Source: an endosymbiont of Bathymodiolus septemdierum str. Myojin knoll (GTDB lineage: Bacteria; Pseudomonadota; Gammaproteobacteria; PS1; Pseudothioglobaceae). From it: 64,000 bases of DNA. The notes under the pieces are model-generated. The model searched no databases. It saw only the letters and a list, made by a program, of their open reading frames with translations, and was not told where the DNA came from. Location: positions 1,178,001 through 1,242,000 of the forward strand of contig NZ_AP013042.1 in NCBI RefSeq assembly GCF_001547755.1. Direction: 5' to 3'. Shown here piece after piece: positions 52,572-62,435 of this stretch. The first letter of the stretch is position 1; every line of letters starts with the position of its first letter. The translations under genes and the position numbers were made by a program.

Positions 52572-55169
52572 CTAAATTAAATCTTTAACTGAGGTAAGTG
52601 CCACATTTAAACTACTTGGATCCGTGCCACCACCTTGTGCCATATCGGGGCGACCACCACCTTTTCCGCCAACTTGGGCAGCAACATGGTTGAGGATTTT
52701 TCCAGCTTGATATTTGTCGGTTAAATCCTTGGTAACACCAGAGACTAAGGCGATTTTATTACCGTCAACGGCGGCTAAGACAATCACGGCTGAACCTAAT
52801 TTGTCTTTTAATTTATCAGCAATGTCGCGTAAATCTTTACCGCTCACACCTTCAACGATACTTGATAGTAATTTAATGCCATTCACTTCTTGAACTTGAT
52901 TAATTAAATCGTCACCTTGATTGCTAGCGAGTTGTTTTTGGAAAGAAGCGATTTGTTTTTCTAAGTCTTTTTGGGTTTTAATGAGTTGTGCAACTTTTTC
53001 TACTGCTTGCGTATTATTGGATTTTGTCATTTGTGCAATTTGACTCAAGCACTCTTGGGTTTGATTGTCAAATTGATAAGCATCATAACCTGTCATTGCC
53101 TCAATACGACGCACACCCGCAGCAACGCCACCCTCAGAAATGATTCTAAACAAACCGATGTTACCCAATTGATTAACATGCGTTCCACCACAAAGCTCTA
53201 CTGAGAAATCGCCTTTTCCCATGGTTAAGACGCGCACAGTATCGCCGTATTTTTCGCCAAAAAGTGCTATTGCGCCCCTCTTTTTAGCACTTTCAATGTC
53301 GGTAACATTAGTATGTACTTTGGTATTGCCTAAAATTTTACGATTAACGATGCCTTCGATTTTTCCAAGGTCAACCTTGGTAATGGTTTCATCGTGTGAG
53401 AAGTCGAAACGCAATTTTTCACCATCGACTAACGAGCCTTTTTGGGTAACGGTTTCACCTAAAACCACTCTGAGTGCGGCGTGTAATAAATGCGTGGCAG
53501 AGTGATTACGAGCGATGCGTTTGCGCGTGGCTTTATCCACATTTACGCTAACAACATCGCCGACTTTCAAGGTGCCATTTTCCAAAAGCCCATGATGTTC
53601 GAATGCGCCTGATTTTTGCTTTTGCGTATTGCCGACTTTAAATAAAATATCAGCATTTGACAGCGTACCTAAGTCGCCCACTTGTCCACCTGATTCAGCG
53701 TAAAAACTTGAACTTGCTAACACCACAATCGCCTGGCTACCTGCGTCAATGCTTTCTACCAACTCGCCCTCTTGAATAATAGCTTGCACGGTTGATGTAT
53801 TTTCTAATTGCTCATAGCCTAAAAAATTGGTTGCTTCACTGATTGCCACACCTTTTTGTGTGGTTTTAAAATCACCTGCTTGACGGGCGCGGTCTCTTTG
53901 CTTGGTCATTTCAACTTCAAAGCCTGCCATATCAATGGTTAAATTATATTCACGCGCCACATCAGCTGTCAAATCCGCTGGAAAACCATAGGTATCATAA
54001 AGTTTAAAAATGGTTTTTCCATCAATTTCATTGCCTTTAAGTTGCATGATTGCCTCTGTCAAAATGCCCATGCCTTTGTCTAGCGTCTGGGCAAAATTTT
54101 CTTCTTCACGCTTCAAAACCTTTTCAACATTTGCCAAAGATTTTTTCAGTTCTGGGTAAGCATCTTTGAATTCTAACGCTAAAATAGGTGCTAAACGATA
54201 GAAAAATACTTTATTAATGCCAATTTTATGCCCATGGCGAATCGCACGACGAATGATGCGACGCAACACATAACCACGCCCTTCATTTGACGGAATTACA
54301 CCATCGACAATCATAAATGCAGTTGAGCGAATATGGTCAGAAATCACTCGAACTGAGGCATTATCTGTCTTAATATTATCACCTTTTGGTGTTAAACCCA
54401 CCACGGCTTTAACCAAAGATTTAAAGCCATCGGTATCGTAATTATTATTCTTGTGTTGCAATACTGCGGCTAAGCGTTCAAGCCCCATACCTGTATCAAC
54501 ACAGGGCGCATCTAACGGTTTTAGATAACCATCTTCTTGTTTATCGTATTGCGTAAAAACCAAATTCCAAATCTCAATATAACGGTCGCCGTCTTCGTCA
54601 GCGTGACCCGGAGGTCCGCCAGCAATGTCCTCGCCATGGTCGTAGAAAATCTCACTTGATGGCCCGCAAGGTCCAGTATCTCCCATTTGCCAAAAATTAT
54701 CTTTTGCACCGCAACGAGAAATACGGTTTCTTGGAAAACCAATTTCATTAACCCAAATATCTTCTGCCTCATCATCTTCTTCAAATACACTAATCCAAAG
54801 TTTTTCCTTTGGCAGTCCAATTTCTACCGTCAAGAATTCCCACGCATATTGAATGGCTTCGCGTTTGAAATAATCGCCAAATGAAAAATTACCCAACATT
54901 TCAAAGAAAGTATGGTGTCTTGCAGTATAACCAACATTTTCTAAATCGTTGTGCTTGCCACCTGCGCGCACGCAACGCTGGGATGAGGCGGCGCGCGTGT
55001 AAGGACGCTTTTCTATGCCGCTAAATACATCCTTAAACGGCACCATACCCGCATTCACAAACAATAAAGTTTTGTCATTATGGGGTATAAGCGAAGCACT
55101 TGGCTCAATGGTATGCCCCTTTGAAGCGTAAAAATCTAAGAATTTCTGTCTAATTTGTGCGGTTTTCAT
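52572..55169 (-). CDS. alaS: alanyl-tRNA synthetase
   Basis: An 865-aa class II synthetase. Motif 1 region SASLIPHNDKTLLFVNAGMVPFK and motif 2 ...QRCVRAGGKHNDLENVG are present, then the editing domain with RNHSATHLLHAALR and the zinc-site SVELCGGTHVNQLG, and the C-terminal C-Ala part VGGKGGGRPDMAQGGG. ATG 55169 behind GGAAAG is preferred to the TTG at 55187. Confidence 0.96.
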   Translation of the reverse strand: MKTAQIRQKFLDFYASKGHTIEPSASLIPHNDKTLLFVNAGMVPFKDVFSGIEKRPYTRAASSQRCVRAGGKHNDLENVGYTARHHTFFEMLGNFSFGDYFKREAIQYAWEFLTVEIGLPKEKLWISVFEEDDEAEDIWVNEIGFPRNRISRCGAKDNFWQMGDTGPCGPSSEIFYDHGEDIAGGPPGHADEDGDRYIEIWNLVFTQYDKQEDGYLKPLDAPCVDTGMGLERLAAVLQHKNNNYDTDGFKSLVKAVVGLTPKGDNIKTDNASVRVISDHIRSTAFMIVDGVIPSNEGRGYVLRRIIRRAIRHGHKIGINKVFFYRLAPILALEFKDAYPELKKSLANVEKVLKREEENFAQTLDKGMGILTEAIMQLKGNEIDGKTIFKLYDTYGFPADLTADVAREYNLTIDMAGFEVEMTKQRDRARQAGDFKTTQKGVAISEATNFLGYEQLENTSTVQAIIQEGELVESIDAGSQAIVVLASSSFYAESGGQVGDLGTLSNADILFKVGNTQKQKSGAFEHHGLLENGTLKVGDVVSVNVDKATRKRIARNHSATHLLHAALRVVLGETVTQKGSLVDGEKLRFDFSHDETITKVDLGKIEGIVNRKILGNTKVHTNVTDIESAKKRGAIALFGEKYGDTVRVLTMGKGDFSVELCGGTHVNQLGNIGLFRIISEGGVAAGVRRIEAMTGYDAYQFDNQTQECLSQIAQMTKSNNTQAVEKVAQLIKTQKDLEKQIASFQKQLASNQGDDLINQVQEVNGIKLLSSIVEGVSGKDLRDIADKLKDKLGSAVIVLAAVDGNKIALVSGVTKDLTDKYQAGKILNHVAAQVGGKGGGRPDMAQGGGTDPSSLNVALTSVKDLI

Positions 55170-55205
55170 TTGTGTATAACTTTCCAATAAAGTGCTTAAT
55201 TATAC

Positions 55206-55820
55206 CTATTCAATAAATGAAATATCACCTGCACCTTGACGAATAACTTCTACCCCGCCCGATGACAAATCAATCACTGTTGTCGGCTCTGGCGGACAAT
55301 AGCCACCATCAATAATGACATCTACCTGCCTATCCAATACATCGCGCACATCGTCAATGTCATAAAAATCAAGTCCTTCAAGGATTAATGACACGCTCAT
55401 CAATGGGGTATCTAACGAATCAAGAATCGCTTGCACGACGCTATGCGCTGAAATTCTCAGCCCAATTGTCTTTTTTTTCGGGTGCAATAGGCGCTTCGGT
55501 ACATCTCGTGTGCCTGCCAAAATAAAAGTATAAGCCCCTGGTAGAATCTTTTTTAACAAACGAAAGGCATTATTATCCAGCTTTGCATATTCACCAATAT
55601 CCGATAAACCCCTCATCATCAAAGTGAAATCGTGGCGTTTTGACAAATTCCGGATCTTACGAATTCGCGCCAAACCATCCTTATTTCCCATCGCCGTGCC
55701 TAGCGCATAGCCAGAATCGGTCGGATACGCTACCACCCCACCTTTATTCAAAATATCCACCACCTGCTTCACCAATCGAGCTTGTGGATTTTGTGGATGA
55801 ATTACAAACAATTGTGCCAT
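55206..55820 (-). CDS. YciO/TsaC-family (Sua5) protein
   Basis: A 204-aa YrdC-fold protein. VAYPTDSGYALG is the threonine/ATP site, then RNLSKRHDFTLMM, ILPGAYTFILAG, IGLRISAH and PLMSVSLILEGLDF. The family makes threonylcarbamoyl-AMP for t6A; the length and sequence fit YciO better than TsaC. Its ATG overlaps the PHP-gene stop (TAATG), a common pairing in gammaproteobacteria. Confidence 0.88.
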   Translation of the reverse strand: MAQLFVIHPQNPQARLVKQVVDILNKGGVVAYPTDSGYALGTAMGNKDGLARIRKIRNLSKRHDFTLMMRGLSDIGEYAKLDNNAFRLLKKILPGAYTFILAGTRDVPKRLLHPKKKTIGLRISAHSVVQAILDSLDTPLMSVSLILEGLDFYDIDDVRDVLDRQVDVIIDGGYCPPEPTTVIDLSSGGVEVIRQGAGDISFIE

Positions 55821-56650
55821 TACCACGCCTTCCATATTGCTTTATCCATATTCAGAAAATCTTTTAAACGCCCAATTTGCACCCTCTGATTGCCCCAGCC
55901 ATGATAATCCGACCCACAAGAATAGCGTAAATTATAGTCATCCGCCCACTTTGATACACGGGTAATTTCTTCGTCAGAACTATGTGCCGTCACGATTTCT
56001 ACGCCATCCAATCCAGCGTTAGATAAATGTGAAAACATTCGTTGAATTTTGGTGTTTGTCATTCTATATCTTAGCGGATGGGCTAATACTGCCACACCTC
56101 CTGCCGAATGAATCCACGATATCACTTCGTCAAATTGCGCCCATTGTCCACCAACACCTCCGGGCTTTTTACCTGTTAAAAAGCGTCTAAAGACAGATTT
56201 CATATCTTTACAAACCCCTTCCTGTATCAACATTTGTGCAAAATGCGTGCGAGTTACCATCCCGCCTTTGGTCAGTGCTTGCGTTTTTTCCAAAGCATTA
56301 TAAACCCCCGCACCGCCTAAACCGCGTGCCATTTTTTCGGCTCTCAGTTGACGGAAATCTTGATGCCGCTTTAGCCCTGCTTGCAAAACTGGATTGCTTT
56401 TATCCACCTTCAGTCCAACAATATGAATGGTCATATTGCTCCACATTGCTGATATTTCGACGCCGTGAATCAAATTAATATTTTGGTTATCAGCCTCTTT
56501 TTGTGCCTCGTCTAATCCATCTGTGGTATCGTGGTCAGTAAGGGCAAACACCTCGCAATTTGAGTTTTTTGCCAAACGCACAACCTCACTCGGCGACAAA
56601 ACGCCATCGGAATAATAAGAATGGTTGTGTAAATCAATCATGGCACTCAT
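55820..56650 (-). CDS. PHP-domain phosphoesterase (RNase AM/YciV-like)
   Basis: A 276-aa PHP protein with metal-binding motifs DLHNHSYYSDG, LTDHDTTDGL, GVEISAMW, LAHPLRYRM and CGSDYHGWGN. The family hydrolyses 3',5'-nucleoside bisphosphates and trims 5' ends of short RNAs. ATG 56650 (MSAMIDLHNHS) or the ATG three codons on (56641) is the start. It is co-oriented and overlapping with the YciO-like gene. Confidence 0.9.
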   Translation of the reverse strand: MSAMIDLHNHSYYSDGVLSPSEVVRLAKNSNCEVFALTDHDTTDGLDEAQKEADNQNINLIHGVEISAMWSNMTIHIVGLKVDKSNPVLQAGLKRHQDFRQLRAEKMARGLGGAGVYNALEKTQALTKGGMVTRTHFAQMLIQEGVCKDMKSVFRRFLTGKKPGGVGGQWAQFDEVISWIHSAGGVAVLAHPLRYRMTNTKIQRMFSHLSNAGLDGVEIVTAHSSDEEITRVSKWADDYNLRYSCGSDYHGWGNQRVQIGRLKDFLNMDKAIWKAW

Positions 56651-56694
56651 TATATTGACTATAATTTTAAACATTAATATTAATTACTATTTAT

Positions 56695-58536
56695 ATGTGT
56701 GGAATTGTCGGCGGGATTTGTAGAAATAACATTACACCTCTGTTAATTAAAGGTCTTAAACGCTTAGAATATCGTGGTTATGACTCAGCAGGTTTGGTAG
56801 TCTTAAGCAACGACAACGAACTACAGCGCGCTCGTTCAGTAGGAAAAGTTGTCAACCTTGAAAATAGCATTAATGCAGAAACTGTTAGCGGTAGTGTCGG
56901 CATTGCTCACACCCGTTGGGCAACCCATGGCGAGCCCACCACCAAGAATGCACATCCACATATTTGTAATAATGATGTTGGCGTGGTGCATAATGGCATC
57001 ATTGAAAACTTCTTAGAGCTAAAAGTAAAACAACAAGCACAAGGTTATCATTTTACCTCTGACACTGACACCGAAGTTATTGCCCACAGCATTCACCAAA
57101 CATTACAAGACAGCGATACTTTGCTGGAAGCCGTACAAAAAGCCGTCAAAACCTTCCAAGGGGCTTATGGCATCGGTGTCATTTCGCCAAAAAACCCTGG
57201 GCACATCGTTGTCGCTAGAAGTGGTTCGCCTTTGGTTATTGGTGTCAGCGACAAAGGTAATTTTATCGCCTCAGACCAAATGGCACTCTTAGAAGTCACC
57301 AAACAATTCATCTTTTTAGAAGAAGGTGATATTGCCAATATTACCACGGACACTGTCAACATTTTCGACAAAGATGGCGCGCCCGTAGAGCGAGAAATTA
57401 AAACCTCAAAACTCGAAAGTGGAAAAATTTCCAAAGGTGATTACGCCCACTATATGCAAAAAGAAATCTTTGAGCAGCCGCAAGCCATTGCCGACACTTT
57501 AGAGTCTCGCATTAGCAAAGACAAAATCCTCACATCTGCCTTTGGACACAGTGCCAAAGCAATTTTTCAAAAAATCGAACACATTCAAATCATCGCCTGT
57601 GGCACTAGTTACAACGCAGGATTAGTGGCAAAATATTGGCTAGAAGGCATCGCTAAAATTCCAACGCATATTGAAGTTGCTAGCGAATATCGCTATCGCA
57701 ACCCCATCATTTTAGACAATACTTTATTCATCACTATTTCCCAAAGTGGTGAAACTGCCGACACTTTGGAAGCCCTTCGCGCTGTCAAAAAACGCAAAGA
57801 AAATATCCACTCATTAACCATTTGCAACAGTGCAGAATCTAGCCTCACCAGGGAATCAGAACTTACTTTCCTCACGCACGCTGGCGTTGAAATCGGTGTC
57901 GCTAGCACTAAAGCATTCACCACACAATTGGTTTCGCTCGCCCTGCTTTCCGTTGCCATTGGCAGATGCCACAATCGGGTGTCAACAGCACAAGAAAAAG
58001 CAATCGTTGATGGTTTAAATCGCTTACCTGGGTTAGTCGCACAAGCCCTAAAGCAAGAAGACCAAATCATTGAACTCGCCAAAACTTTCAAAGATAAATT
58101 TAATGCCTTGTTCTTGGGTCGAGGTTCAATGCATGCTATCGCCATGGAGGGTGCCCTCAAACTCAAAGAAATTAGCTACATCCACGCTGAAGCCTACCCC
58201 GCTGGCGAACTTAAACACGGTCCCATTGCTTTAATTGGCAAAGACACCCCCGTCATCGCAATTGCACCAAATGACGAACTCTTGGATAAACTCAAATCTA
58301 ACCTCCAAGAAGTAAAATCCCGCGGTTCGCAAATGATTGTCTTTGAAGATGAAGATGCCAAAGTCACGCCAATGGACGGACTAAAAATTATCCCTATTAC
58401 CAATAACTTAGGTCGTATCACTGCCCCAATTATATTTACAATCCCCTTGCAATTACTCAGTTACCATGTCGCCTTAATTAAAGGTACTGATGTTGACCAG
58501 CCGCGTAATTTAGCTAAGTCGGTTACCGTGGAATAA
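56695..58536 (+). CDS. glmS: glutamine-fructose-6-phosphate aminotransferase
   Basis: GlmS makes glucosamine 6-phosphate, the start of peptidoglycan and LPS amino sugars. The 613-aa protein starts MCGIVGG (Cys2 nucleophile) and has RLEYRGYDSAG, RWATHGEPT, two SIS domains (TISQSGETADTLEALR; FLGRGSMHAIAMEGALKLKE) and the terminal LAKSVTVE. The 3' end overlaps the convergent TolC-like gene by 14 bases. Confidence 0.97.
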   Translation: MCGIVGGICRNNITPLLIKGLKRLEYRGYDSAGLVVLSNDNELQRARSVGKVVNLENSINAETVSGSVGIAHTRWATHGEPTTKNAHPHICNNDVGVVHNGIIENFLELKVKQQAQGYHFTSDTDTEVIAHSIHQTLQDSDTLLEAVQKAVKTFQGAYGIGVISPKNPGHIVVARSGSPLVIGVSDKGNFIASDQMALLEVTKQFIFLEEGDIANITTDTVNIFDKDGAPVEREIKTSKLESGKISKGDYAHYMQKEIFEQPQAIADTLESRISKDKILTSAFGHSAKAIFQKIEHIQIIACGTSYNAGLVAKYWLEGIAKIPTHIEVASEYRYRNPIILDNTLFITISQSGETADTLEALRAVKKRKENIHSLTICNSAESSLTRESELTFLTHAGVEIGVASTKAFTTQLVSLALLSVAIGRCHNRVSTAQEKAIVDGLNRLPGLVAQALKQEDQIIELAKTFKDKFNALFLGRGSMHAIAMEGALKLKEISYIHAEAYPAGELKHGPIALIGKDTPVIAIAPNDELLDKLKSNLQEVKSRGSQMIVFEDEDAKVTPMDGLKIIPITNNLGRITAPIIFTIPLQLLSYHVALIKGTDVDQPRNLAKSVTVE

Positions 58537-59986
58537 GCGATTTATCATTATCACACAAATAACAGGCGTTGCTTTTTACTAATCTGTCTAACAAATTATC
58601 GTATTCAATGCGTTTTTGATGATAAGTTTTCAAAACTAATAAATAATCCAATTGCGTTTGATAATGCTCATATATTTCATCTAACACAAAACGAATATTG
58701 CCATCACCTGAAAGATAATTGTCTAGTTCTACAGTGATTTGCTGTTGTTTTAATTTTTCTTTGTAATAACTGTCTAATGTTTGACTGCCAATTTTTAAAT
58801 CATTCTTTAAAACTTTAGCATCCAATACTTTGTCTTTTAAATCAATCTCATAATCGGTCTGTTTTTTACTTTTTTCTAACTTGGATTTAAATAGATTGTA
58901 GTCATTAATAGGGTTGCCACTTAATGGATAGGATAAATCTAGGCTGATTTTATATTCGTTGGCATTCTTATAAGAGTAGCTAGAATAATTACCTTTATTT
59001 TGTGTTTTAATATGACTAAGATTAATATCTAAATCCGCCAAACCTTTATTTTTATAGGCATCAATATAGCGCTGTTTCTTGCCAATATCCAGTTTAGATA
59101 TTTGTAAATCACGGCTATGTTTTTGCAAGTATTCCTGACTATTTTCAATCAACACACAACGAATATCGGCATTAAAATTAATGGTTGATAAATCGCTTTT
59201 ATTAAAGTCAATAAAAGTTTTTAATGTTAAAATTGAAGACGCTAAATTAGACTCGGATTGTGCAATACTTGTTTTAGTTTTTTGAATTTGCGTCGCCAAT
59301 AACTTGCTGTCATTTTTACGCTGTTTGACATACGCTTTGATTTTTTTAAACGCAGACAATCTGTCTTTGTAAATGTGCAAACGCTGGATGCCTATTGCCA
59401 AATCAATAAACGCAGTTAACGCATCTGCAACCTCATCTTCCTTGTTTTCCAATAACTCTAAAATCTCTACTTTTTGGTCAATTTCAGCCAAATCATAAAG
59501 TGCTTTACTGCTTCCGCCATCCGAATTTTTTAATAGTGGAATATTAATTTTAGTGGTTAAAACATTATTGCGCTCAGAAAGCTTTTTATCTTGATAATAC
59601 ACCCCACTTTTATATTTTTCTTGCTCATCAATTGGCAATTTTCTATCAAAATCAACACTAAATGACGACCCATTTTTAAAAGCAGTTGAAAGTTTTAGCC
59701 CTATATTTCGGTCTGTTTGATTTCGAGTGTAAGTGTAACTAGTATCTTTATCGGTTGAATCCTTCTCAATACCGTATTTAGCCGTCAAATCTAAGCGCCA
59801 ACCATAATAATCTCGTTCTCTTGATTCTAATCGCCGCTGTTGAATAAGCATATCAATCTCATCACTTTCAAATAACTTATGATTTATCAAGACTTTTTGA
59901 ATTAATGCTTGTTCGGTTAACGCTAACACATTAACGGAAAGTAAATACAAGGCACACAAAGCCATCCAAATGCTATTTTTTTTCAT
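58523..59986 (-). CDS. TolC-like outer-membrane efflux protein
   Basis: A 487-aa protein with signal peptide MKKNSIWMALCALYLLSVNVLA. It has long heptad-type helices (about residues 170-260 and 370-450) and beta segments such as YYGWRLDLTAKYGIEKD, YKISLDLSYPLSGNP that fit a TolC/OEP beta-barrel and tunnel. The C-terminal CYLCDNDKS pair of cysteines is unusual. No inner-membrane pump or adaptor gene is nearby. It is co-transcribed with an XRE regulator. Confidence 0.75.
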   Translation of the reverse strand: MKKNSIWMALCALYLLSVNVLALTEQALIQKVLINHKLFESDEIDMLIQQRRLESRERDYYGWRLDLTAKYGIEKDSTDKDTSYTYTRNQTDRNIGLKLSTAFKNGSSFSVDFDRKLPIDEQEKYKSGVYYQDKKLSERNNVLTTKINIPLLKNSDGGSSKALYDLAEIDQKVEILELLENKEDEVADALTAFIDLAIGIQRLHIYKDRLSAFKKIKAYVKQRKNDSKLLATQIQKTKTSIAQSESNLASSILTLKTFIDFNKSDLSTINFNADIRCVLIENSQEYLQKHSRDLQISKLDIGKKQRYIDAYKNKGLADLDINLSHIKTQNKGNYSSYSYKNANEYKISLDLSYPLSGNPINDYNLFKSKLEKSKKQTDYEIDLKDKVLDAKVLKNDLKIGSQTLDSYYKEKLKQQQITVELDNYLSGDGNIRFVLDEIYEHYQTQLDYLLVLKTYHQKRIEYDNLLDRLVKSNACYLCDNDKSLIPR

Positions 59987-60266
59987 CTTTTTGATTTCTA
60001 CCGTTGTAGTTGGCAGACTCCTCATTAACTGCCATCTCAAAGTTATTTGTTAATTCGACAAAAGAATAGTCAAGTGCTTGACAAATTTGATGTGTTTCTA
60101 CTAAATCGACAAGACGGTCACCGTTCTCATACTTACTCACAAAAGATTGGGTTGTTTGTAATTCTGCTGCAAGTTGTTTCTGGGTGACTTTTTGATGCCT
60201 CCTTGCGTTCACTAACAATTGTCTTAAAATTTCTCGGCGTTTGTCAAATGGATTTCGTCTACTCAT
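59973..60266 (-). CDS. XRE-family transcriptional regulator
   Basis: A 97-aa protein with a Cro/C1 helix-turn-helix at about 16-70: LLVNARRHQKVTQKQLAAEL, QTTQSFVSKYENGDRLVDLVE. Its 3' end overlaps the start of the TolC-like gene by 14 bases. It is probably a repressor acting on this pair; the target is inferred. Confidence 0.88.
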   Translation of the reverse strand: MSRRNPFDKRREILRQLLVNARRHQKVTQKQLAAELQTTQSFVSKYENGDRLVDLVETHQICQALDYSFVELTNNFEMAVNEESANYNGRNQKDEKK

Positions 60267-60313
60267 TTTATTATTTTAAATTAGAACAATAAATATTCCA
60301 TAATAGGATATTT

Positions 60314-60353
60314 AAAAAAAGTTAATAAATGGCAAGATTGAACCTTGTCATTT
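60314..60353 (-). terminator. Rho-independent terminator of galU
   Basis: On the minus strand AAATGACAAG (60353-60344) pairs with CTTGCCATTT (60337-60328) with one G-T pair, followed by ATTAAC and seven T. It ends the pgi-galU transcript before the XRE gene. Confidence 0.8.
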
Positions 60354-60361
60354 ATCAGGTG

Positions 60362-61195
60362 TTACATAAACGAAGTTTTTAAAAAAACAGTGTTTGCCTC
60401 TACGAAACCCTTGATACTACCACAATCAAATCGTTGCCCTTGAAACTTGTAGGCGATAACCTTACCTTGTTTGGCTAGTATCATTAATGCATCAGTAATT
60501 TGGATTTCGCCATTTTTATCGGGTTGGGTGTTAGCTAAAACTGTGAATATTTCTGGCGTCAATATGTAGCGACCAATGATGGCTAAATTGGTGGGTGCAT
60601 CCGCTGAGTCTGGCTTTTCTAGCATATTATGGACGCGATAGGCGTTGTCGGAATTGTCTAATAATTTGCCATCGATGACACCGTATTTATCAACTTCATC
60701 CATCGGCACTTCTTCAATAGCAACGATGCAACAATCTGGGTGTTGTGCGTAGAGTTTGGTCATTTGTGCAAGGACTGAATCACCTACATTGGTACATAAA
60801 TCGTCGGGCAAAATCACCGCAAATGCTTCGTTACCGATGAGGGGTTGCCCACTGTGGATTGCATGACCTAAGCCTAACATTTGTTGTTGTTCGATATAGG
60901 TAAAATCACAGTGTTCGGTGACATAATTGACCTCATCTAACAATGAAGCTTTGGCGGTGCCTTGTACGCTAGATTCAATTTCTGGATGTGCTCGAAAATG
61001 ATCTTTGATGGCTTGCTTGTGCTTGCTAATTACCATTGCAATTGTGGTGATGCCCGCACTCATAGCCTCTTCCACGCCGTATTGAATTAAGGGCTTAGCA
61101 AGGATGGGTAGCATCTCTTTTGGAACAGCCTTGGTAACAGGCAAAAAACGCGTGCCATAGCCTGCAACCGGGAATAGGCATTTATTGATCAACAT
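60362..61195 (-). CDS. galU: UTP-glucose-1-phosphate uridylyltransferase
   Basis: GalU makes UDP-glucose. The 277-aa protein has CLFPVAGYGTRFLPVTKAVPKEMLPI, QYGVEEAMSAGI, FAVILPDDLC, VDKYGVIDG and MLEKPDSADAPTNLAIIGRYIL. It overlaps pgi by 7 bases. Together with pgi it links fructose/glucose phosphates to envelope polysaccharide. Confidence 0.96.
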   Translation of the reverse strand: MLINKCLFPVAGYGTRFLPVTKAVPKEMLPILAKPLIQYGVEEAMSAGITTIAMVISKHKQAIKDHFRAHPEIESSVQGTAKASLLDEVNYVTEHCDFTYIEQQQMLGLGHAIHSGQPLIGNEAFAVILPDDLCTNVGDSVLAQMTKLYAQHPDCCIVAIEEVPMDEVDKYGVIDGKLLDNSDNAYRVHNMLEKPDSADAPTNLAIIGRYILTPEIFTVLANTQPDKNGEIQITDALMILAKQGKVIAYKFQGQRFDCGSIKGFVEANTVFLKTSFM

Positions 61196-62385
61196 TTGAG
61201 CGCATTGGTAAGAATAACTTTTCCATTTTCCACGCCGGGCTGGTCGTAGGTGTTGATTTGTAAAAATTGCCCAATGGTGGATACCAAAAGTTGATAACTA
61301 AACATTAATTTAGCAATATTGTATTCGTCAACGGTAGAAATAGTGATGACATCACAGGGGATGTCTTTTTGCGCTTCGACAGATTGAATAGTGGCATCGG
61401 CTTGCTTGTTTAAGAGGTCGTTAAAACTCAACCCTTCGGCATATTCTAAACCTAAATTTGCACTGGATTTTGGAATAATAGTATCGTCCTTTAAATCAGC
61501 AATTTTGATGAAAGTCACGGTTTTATCACGCACACCGTCAATAATTAATTGCAAAAAACTATGTTGGTCCACTGGACCAATTAGGGCAATTGGGGTTAAT
61601 GCTTGACGGGTTTTATTAATGTTGAGCTTGCCCAAACTTTCTGCCCAAAGTTGCACATACCATTTGTTAAAACTCTCCAATGAAGAAGAATAAGAAAAAA
61701 TCGCGTTAATGTTAAATCGCGCTTTATTTTCTACCAAAAATCGCGCCTTGCTGATAATCGGCTGGTAGTATTCTTTTTGCTTAAAAAAACTATCAGAAAC
61801 GCGCCTACAACCATTCAATAAATTATCAATGTCAGCGCCCACCATCGCAAGGGGTACTAAACCGACCACGCTGAATACGGAAAAACGACCGCCAATATTC
61901 TCAGCCAATTCAAAAACCTTGATATCGTTGTTGTTTGCGTATTTTGTTAACTTTGTTTTTGCCTCAGAAATGATGGTGCAATTTTTACCGTTTACTTCCA
62001 CCAAAGTACTTAAATATTTAAACAAGCTGATGGTTTCGATGGTACTACCTGACTTTGAAATGACAACGAAGTGCGCATCATTAATGTCTAATTTCTTTAG
62101 GCAATATTTGATTTCGAGTGGGTCAACCGTTTCTAAAAAAATCAAATCTTTTTGATATTTATTTGACGGCAATAAAAATTCATAAATGGCCCTTGCACCC
62201 AAACTTGAACCGCCAATACCCAGTACGACGATGTGCCGTTGCCTGACTGTGGCAACATAATTTTTGATGTCGTTAGTATCTTGATAGGGTAAATCATAAT
62301 AGCCAATTTCCGCGCGCTCATCTTTAATGCGTTGAAAAATATCGTCATTAGAATGAATTTGGTAGAAGTTTTTATTGTATTCCAT
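61189..62385 (-). CDS. pgi: glucose-6-phosphate isomerase (short form)
   Basis: Pgi interconverts glucose 6-phosphate and fructose 6-phosphate. The 398-aa protein has VVLGIGGSSLGARAIYEFL, VISKSGSTIETISLF, IGGRFSVFSVVGLVPLAM and QINTYDQPGVENGK. It is much shorter than the 549-aa E. coli enzyme and resembles the compact forms of other lineages. ATG 62385 is chosen; the frame is open upstream to 62433. Confidence 0.93.
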   Translation of the reverse strand: MEYNKNFYQIHSNDDIFQRIKDERAEIGYYDLPYQDTNDIKNYVATVRQRHIVVLGIGGSSLGARAIYEFLLPSNKYQKDLIFLETVDPLEIKYCLKKLDINDAHFVVISKSGSTIETISLFKYLSTLVEVNGKNCTIISEAKTKLTKYANNNDIKVFELAENIGGRFSVFSVVGLVPLAMVGADIDNLLNGCRRVSDSFFKQKEYYQPIISKARFLVENKARFNINAIFSYSSSLESFNKWYVQLWAESLGKLNINKTRQALTPIALIGPVDQHSFLQLIIDGVRDKTVTFIKIADLKDDTIIPKSSANLGLEYAEGLSFNDLLNKQADATIQSVEAQKDIPCDVITISTVDEYNIAKLMFSYQLLVSTIGQFLQINTYDQPGVENGKVILTNALKC

Positions 62386-62435
62386 GCGAGTTATTATAAC
62401 CATAACCGCTACTATCACGCTATAATTTACCACCT

